Of a DNA stretch of 37,315 nt, positions 31,701 through 37,315 are shown piece after piece (position 1 is the first letter of the stretch; each line of letters begins with the position of its first letter). A model generated the notes under the pieces. That model saw only the letters and a program-made list of their open reading frames with translations. It was not told where the DNA came from and ran no database searches. Origin of the DNA: Muribaculaceae bacterium (GTDB lineage Bacteria > Bacteroidota > Bacteroidia > Bacteroidales > Muribaculaceae); the NCBI GenBank assembly GCA_029061255.1, contig JAIDSL010000037.1, positions 1 through 37,315 on the forward strand, read 5' to 3'. The translations under genes and the position numbers were made by a program.

Positions 31701-32133
31701 CGAGAATCGTGAACACCCTGTGCTAAAGAAAATTCAGAATATAGAGCAGCTTAGTGAAACTGATATAGATGAGCTTGAGCGAATCTTATGGCAGGAACTT
31801 GGCACCAAAGAGGATTATGACCGATACCTTCAGCGGGAGAATCTGACTTCGGATCTCAGTGTTGGTGCCTTCATCCGCACTCTTAGTGGGGTTGACCGCG
31901 CGAAAGCACTTCAACTTTTCACGGAATTTATTCAGGCCAATAGTCTGACTGTCGACCAGGAAGAATATCTGAAGAGTATTTTGGATTATGTGTGCCAGAA
32001 TGGGGATTTGGAAAAGAAGATGCTTATGCAATCACCATTTGATGAGTATGAAGTTCTTGAAATATTCCCAGGGAAATTCCCAAAGGTAGCAGAATTTGTG
32101 ACTCTTCTCCACGATTCAATCAATGCTGCCTAA
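28792..32133 (+). CDS. hsdR: Type I restriction endonuclease subunit HsdR, with DUF4145 N-terminus
   Basis: 1,113 residues. An N-terminal DUF4145 domain (about 1-125, with INARRALEWM and IGNAGAHD) precedes the HsdR nuclease domain (about 190-305; Asp in YADYVLFG and EAK in LAVIEAKRT). The SF2 translocase follows: Walker A MATGTGKT (near 363), DEAH (near 463), TAT (LTATPR, near 487) and motif VI QMIGRGTR (near 705). The C-terminal HsdR tail covers about 850-1110. It translocates and cleaves unmethylated DNA. The DUF4145 domain is found on a subset of HsdR proteins and here matches the tail of the receiver protein. It begins 4 nt after the nuclease gene. Confidence 0.96.
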   Translation: MQNFDYLKDIPELGALYRYCDSAERHQMDEPEISAINARRALEWMARAIYQMKGVAIGERWSLFQIVDSDLFRDFIADDRLMMAVHYIRKIGNAGAHDNSVSKKESFFALLNLYNFIGAVLLKLRVLTTLKPFDKTLIPNSAITVPTKPVAVETIEEFTETVEPEQVEAATENAEGIEQQLSWNDISEAETRRLFIDLMLREAGWEVLDTDGDKKPGKACVEIEVSPMPNKENKGYADYVLFGDDARPLAVIEAKRTSKDPESGRHQAELYANALEAEYGVRPVIYFTNGYETWIIDGLGYPKRKLLAFHSKEDLARIIKRRGRQNVADMTAKAEIAGRHYQVQGIKALCEHFNKKHRRGLLVMATGTGKTRTAIALVDVLSRAGWVKNTLFLADRTSLVVQAHKNFEKLLPNSYTMTVLSDRTKDPDMNARITFSTYQTMLNHVDTEEKSYSVGHFDLIIIDEAHRSVFGKLGSTLRYFDSLVVGLTATPRDQVDKSTYDLLQLEGGEPNYAYEYEEAVQDGYLVDYVGLQRGSTVVRQGIRYDDLSQAEKDQLESVWEYEATASAIDDGIGIPRDIQSSEIYKYIFNIDTVDKVLQDLMTNGLKIHSGETIGKTIIFAFNKEHAKLIVERFHVLYPDYGAEFCQRIDYSINYAQDIIEKFEVRDKMPQIAVSVDMLDTGIDVPDILNLVFFKRVRSKIKFDQMIGRGTRLSPDIFGFGKDKEQFLIFDWCGNFEYFNKMMKQPKEGRMQSLSEKLFCVRADIACALQTAHYQSDDFAKEFHDELKQILLGQAQRLNDAHISVRDHWEAVSRFRILQSWEYISAVDVLTLKNEVAPLVSSPNEDESALKFDLLALNIQLGLVDPEYATDVYEGKITLIASALQKLGSVPEVMAKMDTINEVLTPEFWENKSLSSLERIRIELRDLIKHLVGGSGKIFIVDIEDTVTDDGIAPSVVKSATYKKKVIDFLAENREHPVLKKIQNIEQLSETDIDELERILWQELGTKEDYDRYLQRENLTSDLSVGAFIRTLSGVDRAKALQLFTEFIQANSLTVDQEEYLKSILDYVCQNGDLEKKMLMQSPFDEYEVLEIFPGKFPKVAEFVTLLHDSINAA

Positions 32134-32157
32134 TAACCATGACGCATATAAAAAGCT

Positions 32158-33138
32158 ATGGAATCAGGATTTACCGAAGATAGACTTGACTCCCTTTTCT
32201 CAGGAGTGAAAGGTTATAGGAGCTCAATAAACTTTCGTGCTTTGATGAAGTTTTGTCAGCGTATGAAAGTGTTGGCTCCCTATAACGCTATGCTTGCGTA
32301 TATTCAACGTCCCGGTGCAAAATATCTTTTGAATGAAGTTAAGTGGAACAATCTATTCGGAAGAGGCATAAAACCTGATGCGCGACCAATCCTTGTTCTT
32401 ATCCCATTTGGGCCGTTAGAATATCTTTTTGACGTAGATGATACCTATGCTTTGCCAAACAGTAGGTTTGATGACATGGAGATGGAAAAAGTCATAGATG
32501 AATTATCAGCTCCATTTGCTGCGGAAGGCAAAGTGGGAGATTCAAATTTTCAACTTTTATTGAAAAACCTTGTACCTTATGGTATAGCCTATAATCCTGC
32601 TATGGTCGCTGGTCGAACTTGCTGTGCAAAAATCATGCGTCTGGATAAGAAAGAAGAAACGCTGGATATTCAAGTATCAAATAAAAGCATAAAATACCCA
32701 GCGAATTTTCTATTGAGTGTAAACTCAAAAGCAGAAGAAGCTGAACGTTTTGCGAGTATTATTCATGAATTAGGACATTACTTTTGTCATCATATACCAT
32801 CACCTAAAACACCAAAAGAATGGTGGCAACATAGACCAATCAGTTATAAAGCTGAGGAATTTGAAGCTGAGTCAATCTCATGGCTGATTTGTGATAGACT
32901 GGGAATAAAGAGTCCGTCTGAGAAGTATTTGAACGGATATTTAGATTCAAATTCAGAAATACCTTCTGATATCAGTATCGATATGATATTTAAGGCATCA
33001 AATGATATATGGAAGATGGTTACAGAAGCAGTGCCTTTGTCAAAAGGATATTTGCATAAGTTTGACAAGGACTTTGTTACAAAAATAAAAGCCCTTCGAG
33101 AGAAACATATCCAACAGTCTCTTTTCCCTAATCTTTAA
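32158..33138 (+). CDS. ArdC/ImmA-like zinc metallopeptidase
   Basis: 326 residues. The N-terminal half (about 40-130) with SPYN-like APYNAMLAYIQRP, then KPDARPILVLIPFGP and DVDDTYALP, resembles the ssDNA-binding domain of the ArdC antirestriction family. The C-terminal half has the zinc site HELGH (about 203-207, in IIHELGHYFCHH) and a downstream Glu (EEFEAESISWLIC, about 236-246), as in M78/ImmA peptidases. ImmA-type enzymes cleave repressors; ArdC blocks Type I restriction. Placed 24 nt after hsdR, it may be a local control over the system, for example by cleaving a regulator. The assignment is at fold level. Confidence 0.75.
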   Translation: MESGFTEDRLDSLFSGVKGYRSSINFRALMKFCQRMKVLAPYNAMLAYIQRPGAKYLLNEVKWNNLFGRGIKPDARPILVLIPFGPLEYLFDVDDTYALPNSRFDDMEMEKVIDELSAPFAAEGKVGDSNFQLLLKNLVPYGIAYNPAMVAGRTCCAKIMRLDKKEETLDIQVSNKSIKYPANFLLSVNSKAEEAERFASIIHELGHYFCHHIPSPKTPKEWWQHRPISYKAEEFEAESISWLICDRLGIKSPSEKYLNGYLDSNSEIPSDISIDMIFKASNDIWKMVTEAVPLSKGYLHKFDKDFVTKIKALREKHIQQSLFPNL

Positions 33139-33151
33139 ATTGAATAATCAA

Positions 33152-33406
33152 ATGAGTGAGAAGCATCTAAAAGATGAAATTCAGGATAACCTATCCTACA
33201 ACAGGAGTAGTCTTGATAACATTTAGTCGACTCCTCTTGATGAGGGAGGTATGGATTTTCTAGAACAGCAGATAGATGAAATAACATTCTACAATGATAA
33301 AATTGAAGAGGACCTCGAGGATCTCGAAATCTTAGATAAGGAAGATCCTGTTGTATTGAGATTCTTCGGGATAAACTCATTGGATTATGGGAAGAACAAA
33401 TTCTGA
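33152..33406 (+). pseudogene. Small acidic gene interrupted by an in-frame TAG
   Basis: Starting at the ATG at 33152, 24 sense codons are followed by TAG (33224-33226), after which the same frame stays open for 59 more codons to the TGA at 33404-33406. Both parts look like one protein: charged, helical and acidic (IDEITFYNDKIEEDLEDLEI, then [17 protein letters not shown]). The second half has its own ATG at 33251, directly preceded by GGGAGGT, which could allow re-initiation of a 51-residue product. Its end overlaps the next gene by 20 bp. I do not recognise the family. Most likely a nonsense mutation in a small accessory gene; a sequencing error is possible. Confidence 0.55.
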
Positions 33407-33803
33407 CGAATATTACGTCATCGATCTATGCGATGAAGTGCTTGGTATGAAAGCAAGCAGACAACATACGTTTGATTTCTTGCGAGGAGATACCGGCAGG
33501 AAGCTTCCAGTTGATGCCTACTATGAGGGATTGAACCTTGTAGTAGAATATTATGAACGACAACATACGGAGAGCGTCAAGCTATTTGATGATAGAATGA
33601 CGAAAAGCGGTGTTCCTCGAAGCGTTCAACGTAGGATTTATGATGAACGACGAAAAGAGGTGCTTCCTCAGCATGGTATTCAAGTTACAGTGATATCCTT
33701 TCAAGATTTTGGTAAATCAAAAAAATTGAAGCGTATCAAGGAGCGCGACTTGGAAGTAGTCAAGAAATTTTTTAAGGATTTTGTAACACAAACTAACATA
33801 TAA
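33387..33803 (+). CDS. Vsr-like putative endonuclease
   Basis: 138 residues. The segment [21 protein letters not shown] (residues 40-60, here cited with Asp43, Glu54, Glu57, Gln59 and His60 as the key residues) looks like the active site of the PD-(D/E)XK/Vsr fold, where an aspartate strand is followed by an E-x-x-E/Q pair. Before it comes [10 protein letters not shown], after it a helix and VISFQDFG. Small stand-alone nucleases of this kind are found in defence islands and may cut modified or mismatched DNA. The start overlaps the broken acidic gene, so translation may be coupled. Function is inferred from the motif only. Confidence 0.6.
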   Translation: MGRTNSDEYYVIDLCDEVLGMKASRQHTFDFLRGDTGRKLPVDAYYEGLNLVVEYYERQHTESVKLFDDRMTKSGVPRSVQRRIYDERRKEVLPQHGIQVTVISFQDFGKSKKLKRIKERDLEVVKKFFKDFVTQTNI

Positions 33804-33805
33804 CT

Positions 33806-34603
33806 ATGAAATGCCTGTCAGTACAACAGCCATGGGCAAGTCTGATTGCTCACGGTATTAAAGATATAGAGAACAGAACAAGCAAGATGCTTGTTCCCCC
33901 TCAGCGTGTGCTTATTCATGTCGGTGCAAAGATGAGAGCGCCTGAACTACTGAATGAGTTACCATTATGCTACGAAATACCTGTTCAATTCGCTGAAGAG
34001 ATCGGAGCTTTCGATCGTAACGCGCCTCTTGAAAAGTCAGCTATCATCGGATATGTAGACGTCGTTGATATTGTAGATGACTCAAAGTCACCTTGGGCAC
34101 AATATGCGCTGGAAGGTGAAAAGCCTCTTTATCATTATGTTTTGGCTAATGCGAGGCTGTTCAAGCACCCTATCCCTAATGTAAAGGGAAGATTGGGAGT
34201 CTGGGATATTCCTGAGATAACAGAGGATAATCTGCCTGAAACGGTTGATATTCCAAAAGTTGAAAGAATTGAAGATACACTCGTAATACCTTGTGGCGAA
34301 ACGCTTTGGAATGAGGTATGCGGTTGGTATGAGGATTCAGAGGCTTCAGAATTTGAATTCTTCCTCACTCTGACAAACGAGAACATCAACATTTTGAACC
34401 CGGTTGATGAGAGCGGTAATCCAGTTGATCCCAAGACGATTATCTTCAAATCAAAGAATGGTAAAAGTATTGAAACAGATTTCGTTTCTTCTTATGTTCA
34501 GGAAATGACGTATTCCGACAGTGGGGAGCCAATTGAGTATGAGGACGAGGCAGGAAACGAATACGTTGCAATGGAAATTAGTTTTGTGGTAAAGAGAAAA
34601 TGA
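33806..34603 (+). CDS. ASCH-domain protein with an extra C-terminal region
   Basis: 265 residues. The N-terminal 135 form an ASCH domain (LSVQQPWASLIAHGIKDIEN, residues 4-23, then LIHVGAK and IIGYVDVVDI), a PUA-like fold that binds RNA or modified nucleotides; family members occur in defence islands and include RNA or nucleotide-modification readers. Residues about 140-265 are unrecognised, acidic and beta-rich (FLTLTNENINIL, SKNGKSIETDFVSSY). The gene starts 2 nt after the nuclease gene and overlaps the next by 4 bp (ATGA), so it is firmly in the operon. Confidence 0.8.
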   Translation: MKCLSVQQPWASLIAHGIKDIENRTSKMLVPPQRVLIHVGAKMRAPELLNELPLCYEIPVQFAEEIGAFDRNAPLEKSAIIGYVDVVDIVDDSKSPWAQYALEGEKPLYHYVLANARLFKHPIPNVKGRLGVWDIPEITEDNLPETVDIPKVERIEDTLVIPCGETLWNEVCGWYEDSEASEFEFFLTLTNENINILNPVDESGNPVDPKTIIFKSKNGKSIETDFVSSYVQEMTYSDSGEPIEYEDEAGNEYVAMEISFVVKRK

Positions 34604-35535
34604 AACTTGACAAATTGATTCAGATAACAGATCTCAGACAGGTCTGGAAGAATGAAAGCACAGATTTTACACCTTGGCTTGCTAAGGAGGAAAATCTTGC
34701 TCTTCTTGGTGAAGCAATCGGCATCGATATATCTCTTGAAGAGAAGGAATCTAATGTCGGCGACTTCAGCGTGGATATTTTTGCAAAGGAAGAAGGTACG
34801 GGGCGAAATATTATAATTGAAAATCAATTGGAAGATACAAACCACGATCATCTTGGGAAACTCATAACCTACGCCTCCGGTAAAAACGCTGAAATCGTTA
34901 TCTGGATTGTTAAAAGAGCCCGGGATGAACATCGTAAGGCAATAGAATGGCTAAATAACCATACTGATGATACAGCTGCGTTCTTTCTTATTGAGATTGA
35001 ACTTTGGAAAATCGGGGATTCACAGCCAGCCGCAAAATTCAATGTCGTGGAGCGTCCCAACGATTGGGCGAAGGCCATTAAAGCAAATACAAGTCTCACT
35101 GTAGGAGAAGCTCTTAAACTGGATTTCTGGCAATCGTTCAACGCATTTGCCTCTGAGGACCGTCCTGACTTCACAAAAGTTTTCAATCTGAGAAAGCCAC
35201 AGACATGGCATTGGTATGATCTGTCTACGGGGATAGGTACTGTATCGGTCCAATATACTGTCAATACCAATAATGGGAAACTGACCGCAGGGCTAACTGT
35301 GTTTGATGAGGATCACAGTCTATTCGAGGCATTTCTTGAAAAGGAAAAGGAACTGTCTGAATTGCTTGGAGGAATGAAGATAGTCTCAAAGGAAAGTGTG
35401 AAATCTGCCCGATTATTCATAGTGCGCAACATTAAATTGAAAGATAAGACATCTTGGATAGAAGATTTTAACTGGTTGTGTGATAGCGGTCAGAAACTCC
35501 GTGAATTTGCACGAAAAATTGCAAAATTAGGCTGA
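34600..35535 (+). CDS. DUF4268 protein with a PD-(D/E)XK nuclease-like N-terminus
   Basis: 311 residues. Residues about 40-120 form a nuclease-like core: GDFSVDIFA (Asp55, Asp59), IIIENQ (Glu74 with Gln76) and a following GKLITYA helix. Residues about 165-305 match the DUF4268 domain (the WHWYDLSTG and FIVRNIKLKDKTSW segments are typical). Such proteins are common in bacterial defence loci and are usually predicted nucleases. It starts in an ATGA overlap with the ASCH gene. The Lys of E-x-K is replaced by Gln, which occurs in this superfamily. Confidence 0.8.
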   Translation: MKLDKLIQITDLRQVWKNESTDFTPWLAKEENLALLGEAIGIDISLEEKESNVGDFSVDIFAKEEGTGRNIIIENQLEDTNHDHLGKLITYASGKNAEIVIWIVKRARDEHRKAIEWLNNHTDDTAAFFLIEIELWKIGDSQPAAKFNVVERPNDWAKAIKANTSLTVGEALKLDFWQSFNAFASEDRPDFTKVFNLRKPQTWHWYDLSTGIGTVSVQYTVNTNNGKLTAGLTVFDEDHSLFEAFLEKEKELSELLGGMKIVSKESVKSARLFIVRNIKLKDKTSWIEDFNWLCDSGQKLREFARKIAKLG

Positions 35536-35544
35536 AAATTTGAT

Positions 35545-36240
35545 ATGAAGATTGTAAGCTGGAATGCCAACTGTAAATTCAGGGAGAAATACACCGAGGT
35601 TGAAAAACTCGGTGCAGATATCTATGTGATTCAGGAATGTGAGAATCCGGAAACTTCAAAGAATACGGAATATCGTGAATTTGTAAAGAATGGTTTTTGG
35701 ATTGGAGATATTCCATTCAAAGGTCTTATGGTATTTTCACCCAGCCCGGAGGTTAAACTTGAATTACTTAACTGGGGAACACAAAGTTACCGGTTTTTCC
35801 TTCCCATCAAAGTTAATGATAGATTTGTCCTCGTAGGAAGCTGGGCTTGCGATCCCTATGTCCAAGAATTTACAGACTTCGTTTACACTGCAAAAAAGCA
35901 TCTCGATAAAAATACTATTATCTTGGGAGACTTGAACAGTAATGTAATCTTCGATAAGGATAACTATAAATCCGGCAAGACTCATAGTATAATAGTGAAA
36001 GAGCTTCGTGAGATTGGACTTGAAGATATTTACCATTTCAAGTCAGGTGATGAGCAAGGTAAGGAAAAAGTGCCGACTTTCTATCTTTACCGCCATCTCG
36101 ATAAGCCGTATCATATTGACCACTGCTTCGCCTCTCCAGATATAATCAAAAAGATGACCATTCATGCCCGTTGGCAATGGCTGTCTCTAAGCGATCATTT
36201 ACCAATAGAGATAGAACTTTCAAATACAAGTAAGAGATGA
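35545..36240 (+). CDS. Endonuclease/exonuclease/phosphatase-family protein
   Basis: 231 residues with the full catalytic set of the EEP fold: WNAN (residues 6-9), QECE (29-32), GDLNSN (about 131-136), HIDH (near 191) and SDH (near 219). It lacks any extra domain. EEP members include ExoIII-type AP endonucleases and DNase I; this shorter form resembles restriction-associated members. It begins 9 nt after the DUF4268 gene and ends in an ATGA overlap with a truncated ExoIII. Confidence 0.85.
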   Translation: MKIVSWNANCKFREKYTEVEKLGADIYVIQECENPETSKNTEYREFVKNGFWIGDIPFKGLMVFSPSPEVKLELLNWGTQSYRFFLPIKVNDRFVLVGSWACDPYVQEFTDFVYTAKKHLDKNTIILGDLNSNVIFDKDNYKSGKTHSIIVKELREIGLEDIYHFKSGDEQGKEKVPTFYLYRHLDKPYHIDHCFASPDIIKKMTIHARWQWLSLSDHLPIEIELSNTSKR

Positions 36241-36404
36241 AGATATTGAGTTGGAATGTGAACGGTGTGCAAGCACGATTGGAGGCTGTGAATCGGTTGG
36301 TTGCTGAGTTTGAGCCTTACTTGATGTGCTTTCAGAAAGTCCGAAAGAAAAGTGCTTTTCTGTCACAGATTCCCGGCTATATGGGTTGTTGCTTGTTGAG
36401 ATAG
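36237..36404 (+). pseudogene. xth: Truncated exodeoxyribonuclease III (5' fragment)
   Basis: 55 codons that begin MKILSWNVNGVQARL like ExoIII, then end at TAG (36402-36404) around the position where the full 250-residue protein would continue. The glutamate of the usual QE motif is Lys here (CFQKVRKK), so the fragment is decayed as well as cut. It overlaps the previous gene's stop (ATGA) and lies 22 bp before recD2, marking the island's right margin. Confidence 0.7.
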
Positions 36405-36426
36405 ACCTCCCTAAATAATTGTGAGA

Positions 36427-37315
36427 ATGATTAAGTTGCGGTGTGTAGTTGAGCATATCACTTACCAGAATCCGGAGAACGGTTGGTCGGTGATGAAAGT
36501 CAATGTCAAGGGATATAAGGATCTCGTGACGTTGACCGGATCGCTGTTGGATGTTCCCGTGGGTAGTGTCCTGCTCTGTGAGGGTAACTGGAAGGTGGAT
36601 GCAAGATACGGTCAGCAGTTTATTGTGGAGTCATGGCAGGAGGTGATGCCGGCTACAATCTATGGAATTGAGAAGTATCTCGGGAGTGGACTTGTCAAGG
36701 GAATCGGTCCCGTGTATGCCAAGGCAATAGTCGGTAAATTCGGGTTGGAGACTCTTGATGTAATCGAGAATGACATTGAGCGGCTTCTTGAAGTGCCCCG
36801 TCTCGGCAAAAAGAGGATGGAAAAGATTCGGGAAAGCTGGGAGAAACAGAAGGATATCAAGGAGGTAATGGTTTTTCTCCAAGGATACGGAGTGAGCACT
36901 GCATACGCTGCCAAAATCTATCGCCAGTACAACAAGGAGGCTATCAAGACAGTACAGGATAATCCCTACCAGCTTGCCGATGACATCTGGGGAATCGGTT
37001 TCAAGACAGCGGACGGAATTGCCTCAAAAATGGGTTATGGGAACAATGACCCCCGAAGATGCAGGAGCGGAATACTCTACACACTCAATCAGCTCGCGGA
37101 GGATGGTCACGTCTATGCTGAACCGGAGCAGCTGATAGCTTCTGCCAAGGAATTGCTACAGGCCGATGAAGAGCCAATCCGTAAGGCTATGGCTGACATG
37201 ATCGAGGCCAAGGATCTGATTCAAGATAACGAGGTAGTCTATCTTCCGCCGTTCTATTATGCCGAAAGCGGGTCTGCCAAACGACTGACTTCACTATTGA
37301 CAAATGATATAGCCG
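36427..37315 (+). CDS. recD2: RecD2-type ATP-dependent DNA helicase, N-terminal part (runs off right edge)
   Basis: The 296 visible codons match the N-terminal region of RecD2/TraA-like SF1B helicases: an OB-like start (VEHITYQNPENGWSVMKV), a region ending in YGIEKYLGSG, two helix-hairpin-helix segments (VKGIGPVYAKAIV, about 89-101, and VPRLGKKRMEKI, about 123-134), then NPYQLADDIWGIGFKTAD. The ATPase domain with its Walker motifs lies beyond the window. RecD2 unwinds DNA 5'-3' in repair. The ATG at 36427 fits the family start. It probably belongs to the core genome, outside the defence island. Confidence 0.9.
   Translation, partial: MIKLRCVVEHITYQNPENGWSVMKVNVKGYKDLVTLTGSLLDVPVGSVLLCEGNWKVDARYGQQFIVESWQEVMPATIYGIEKYLGSGLVKGIGPVYAKAIVGKFGLETLDVIENDIERLLEVPRLGKKRMEKIRESWEKQKDIKEVMVFLQGYGVSTAYAAKIYRQYNKEAIKTVQDNPYQLADDIWGIGFKTADGIASKMGYGNNDPRRCRSGILYTLNQLAEDGHVYAEPEQLIASAKELLQADEEPIRKAMADMIEAKDLIQDNEVVYLPPFYYAESGSAKRLTSLLTNDIA

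Overview
The window looks like a Bacteroidales chromosome, probably from a gut lineage such as Muribaculaceae or Bacteroidaceae; the family is inference. Evidence: Bacteroidetes-type -7 boxes (TAnnTTTG) lie before several genes, the MobA/MobB/ParA mobilisation genes and the tyrosine integrase are of Bacteroides type, and the core genes (ppdK, a LysM/periplasmic-binding fusion, a membrane pyrophosphatase, sbcDC, recD2) fit that order. I see no rRNA, tRNA or CRISPR array.

Region 1 (1-about 5,800) is one end of an integrative conjugative or mobilisable element that continues past the left edge. On the minus strand it carries the tyrosine integrase, a noncoding stretch with a cluster of small hairpins (likely oriT), MobA (ribbon-helix-helix accessory), the MobB relaxase and a ParA ATPase cut by the window edge. 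An octamer, TCGGTTTA, recurs in its regulatory gaps. Five GGTGTATG boxes between integrase and ppdK are candidate integrase arm sites marking the element end.

Region 2 (5,872-18,857) is housekeeping chromosome: pyruvate phosphate dikinase (minus), a LysM/periplasmic-binding fusion, a small outer-membrane barrel and the sodium/proton-pumping pyrophosphatase HppA (plus), then the SbcC-SbcD nuclease pair (minus). PPDK and HppA are linked by pyrophosphate metabolism.

Region 3 (18,858-20,234) is 1.4 kb without a convincing gene. It holds 7-bp-periodic repeats, several perfect hairpins, and a leftward promoter with two leftward terminators that may bound an unannotated short transcript.

Region 4 (20,235-36,404) is a 16-kb single-strand defence island, tightly packed and probably mostly one operon: a small XRE regulator, a WYL regulator, an unusual fusion of a degenerate N6-methylase, an HsdS-like recognition domain and a histidine kinase, its apparent response-regulator partner with a HEPN/DUF4145-like tail, then HsdM, HsdS, a PD-(D/E)XK nuclease, HsdR, an ArdC/ImmA-like metallopeptidase, a small acidic gene with an in-frame stop, a Vsr-like nuclease, an ASCH protein, a DUF4268 nuclease, an endonuclease/exonuclease/phosphatase and a truncated ExoIII. 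I infer a Type I restriction system with a built-in phosphorelay: the fusion may read DNA or methylation state and signal through the receiver protein to the restriction complex. This is the strongest candidate for an undescribed system here.

Region 5 (36,427-end) is the N-terminal part of a RecD2-type helicase, so the island lies between two recombination and repair loci.
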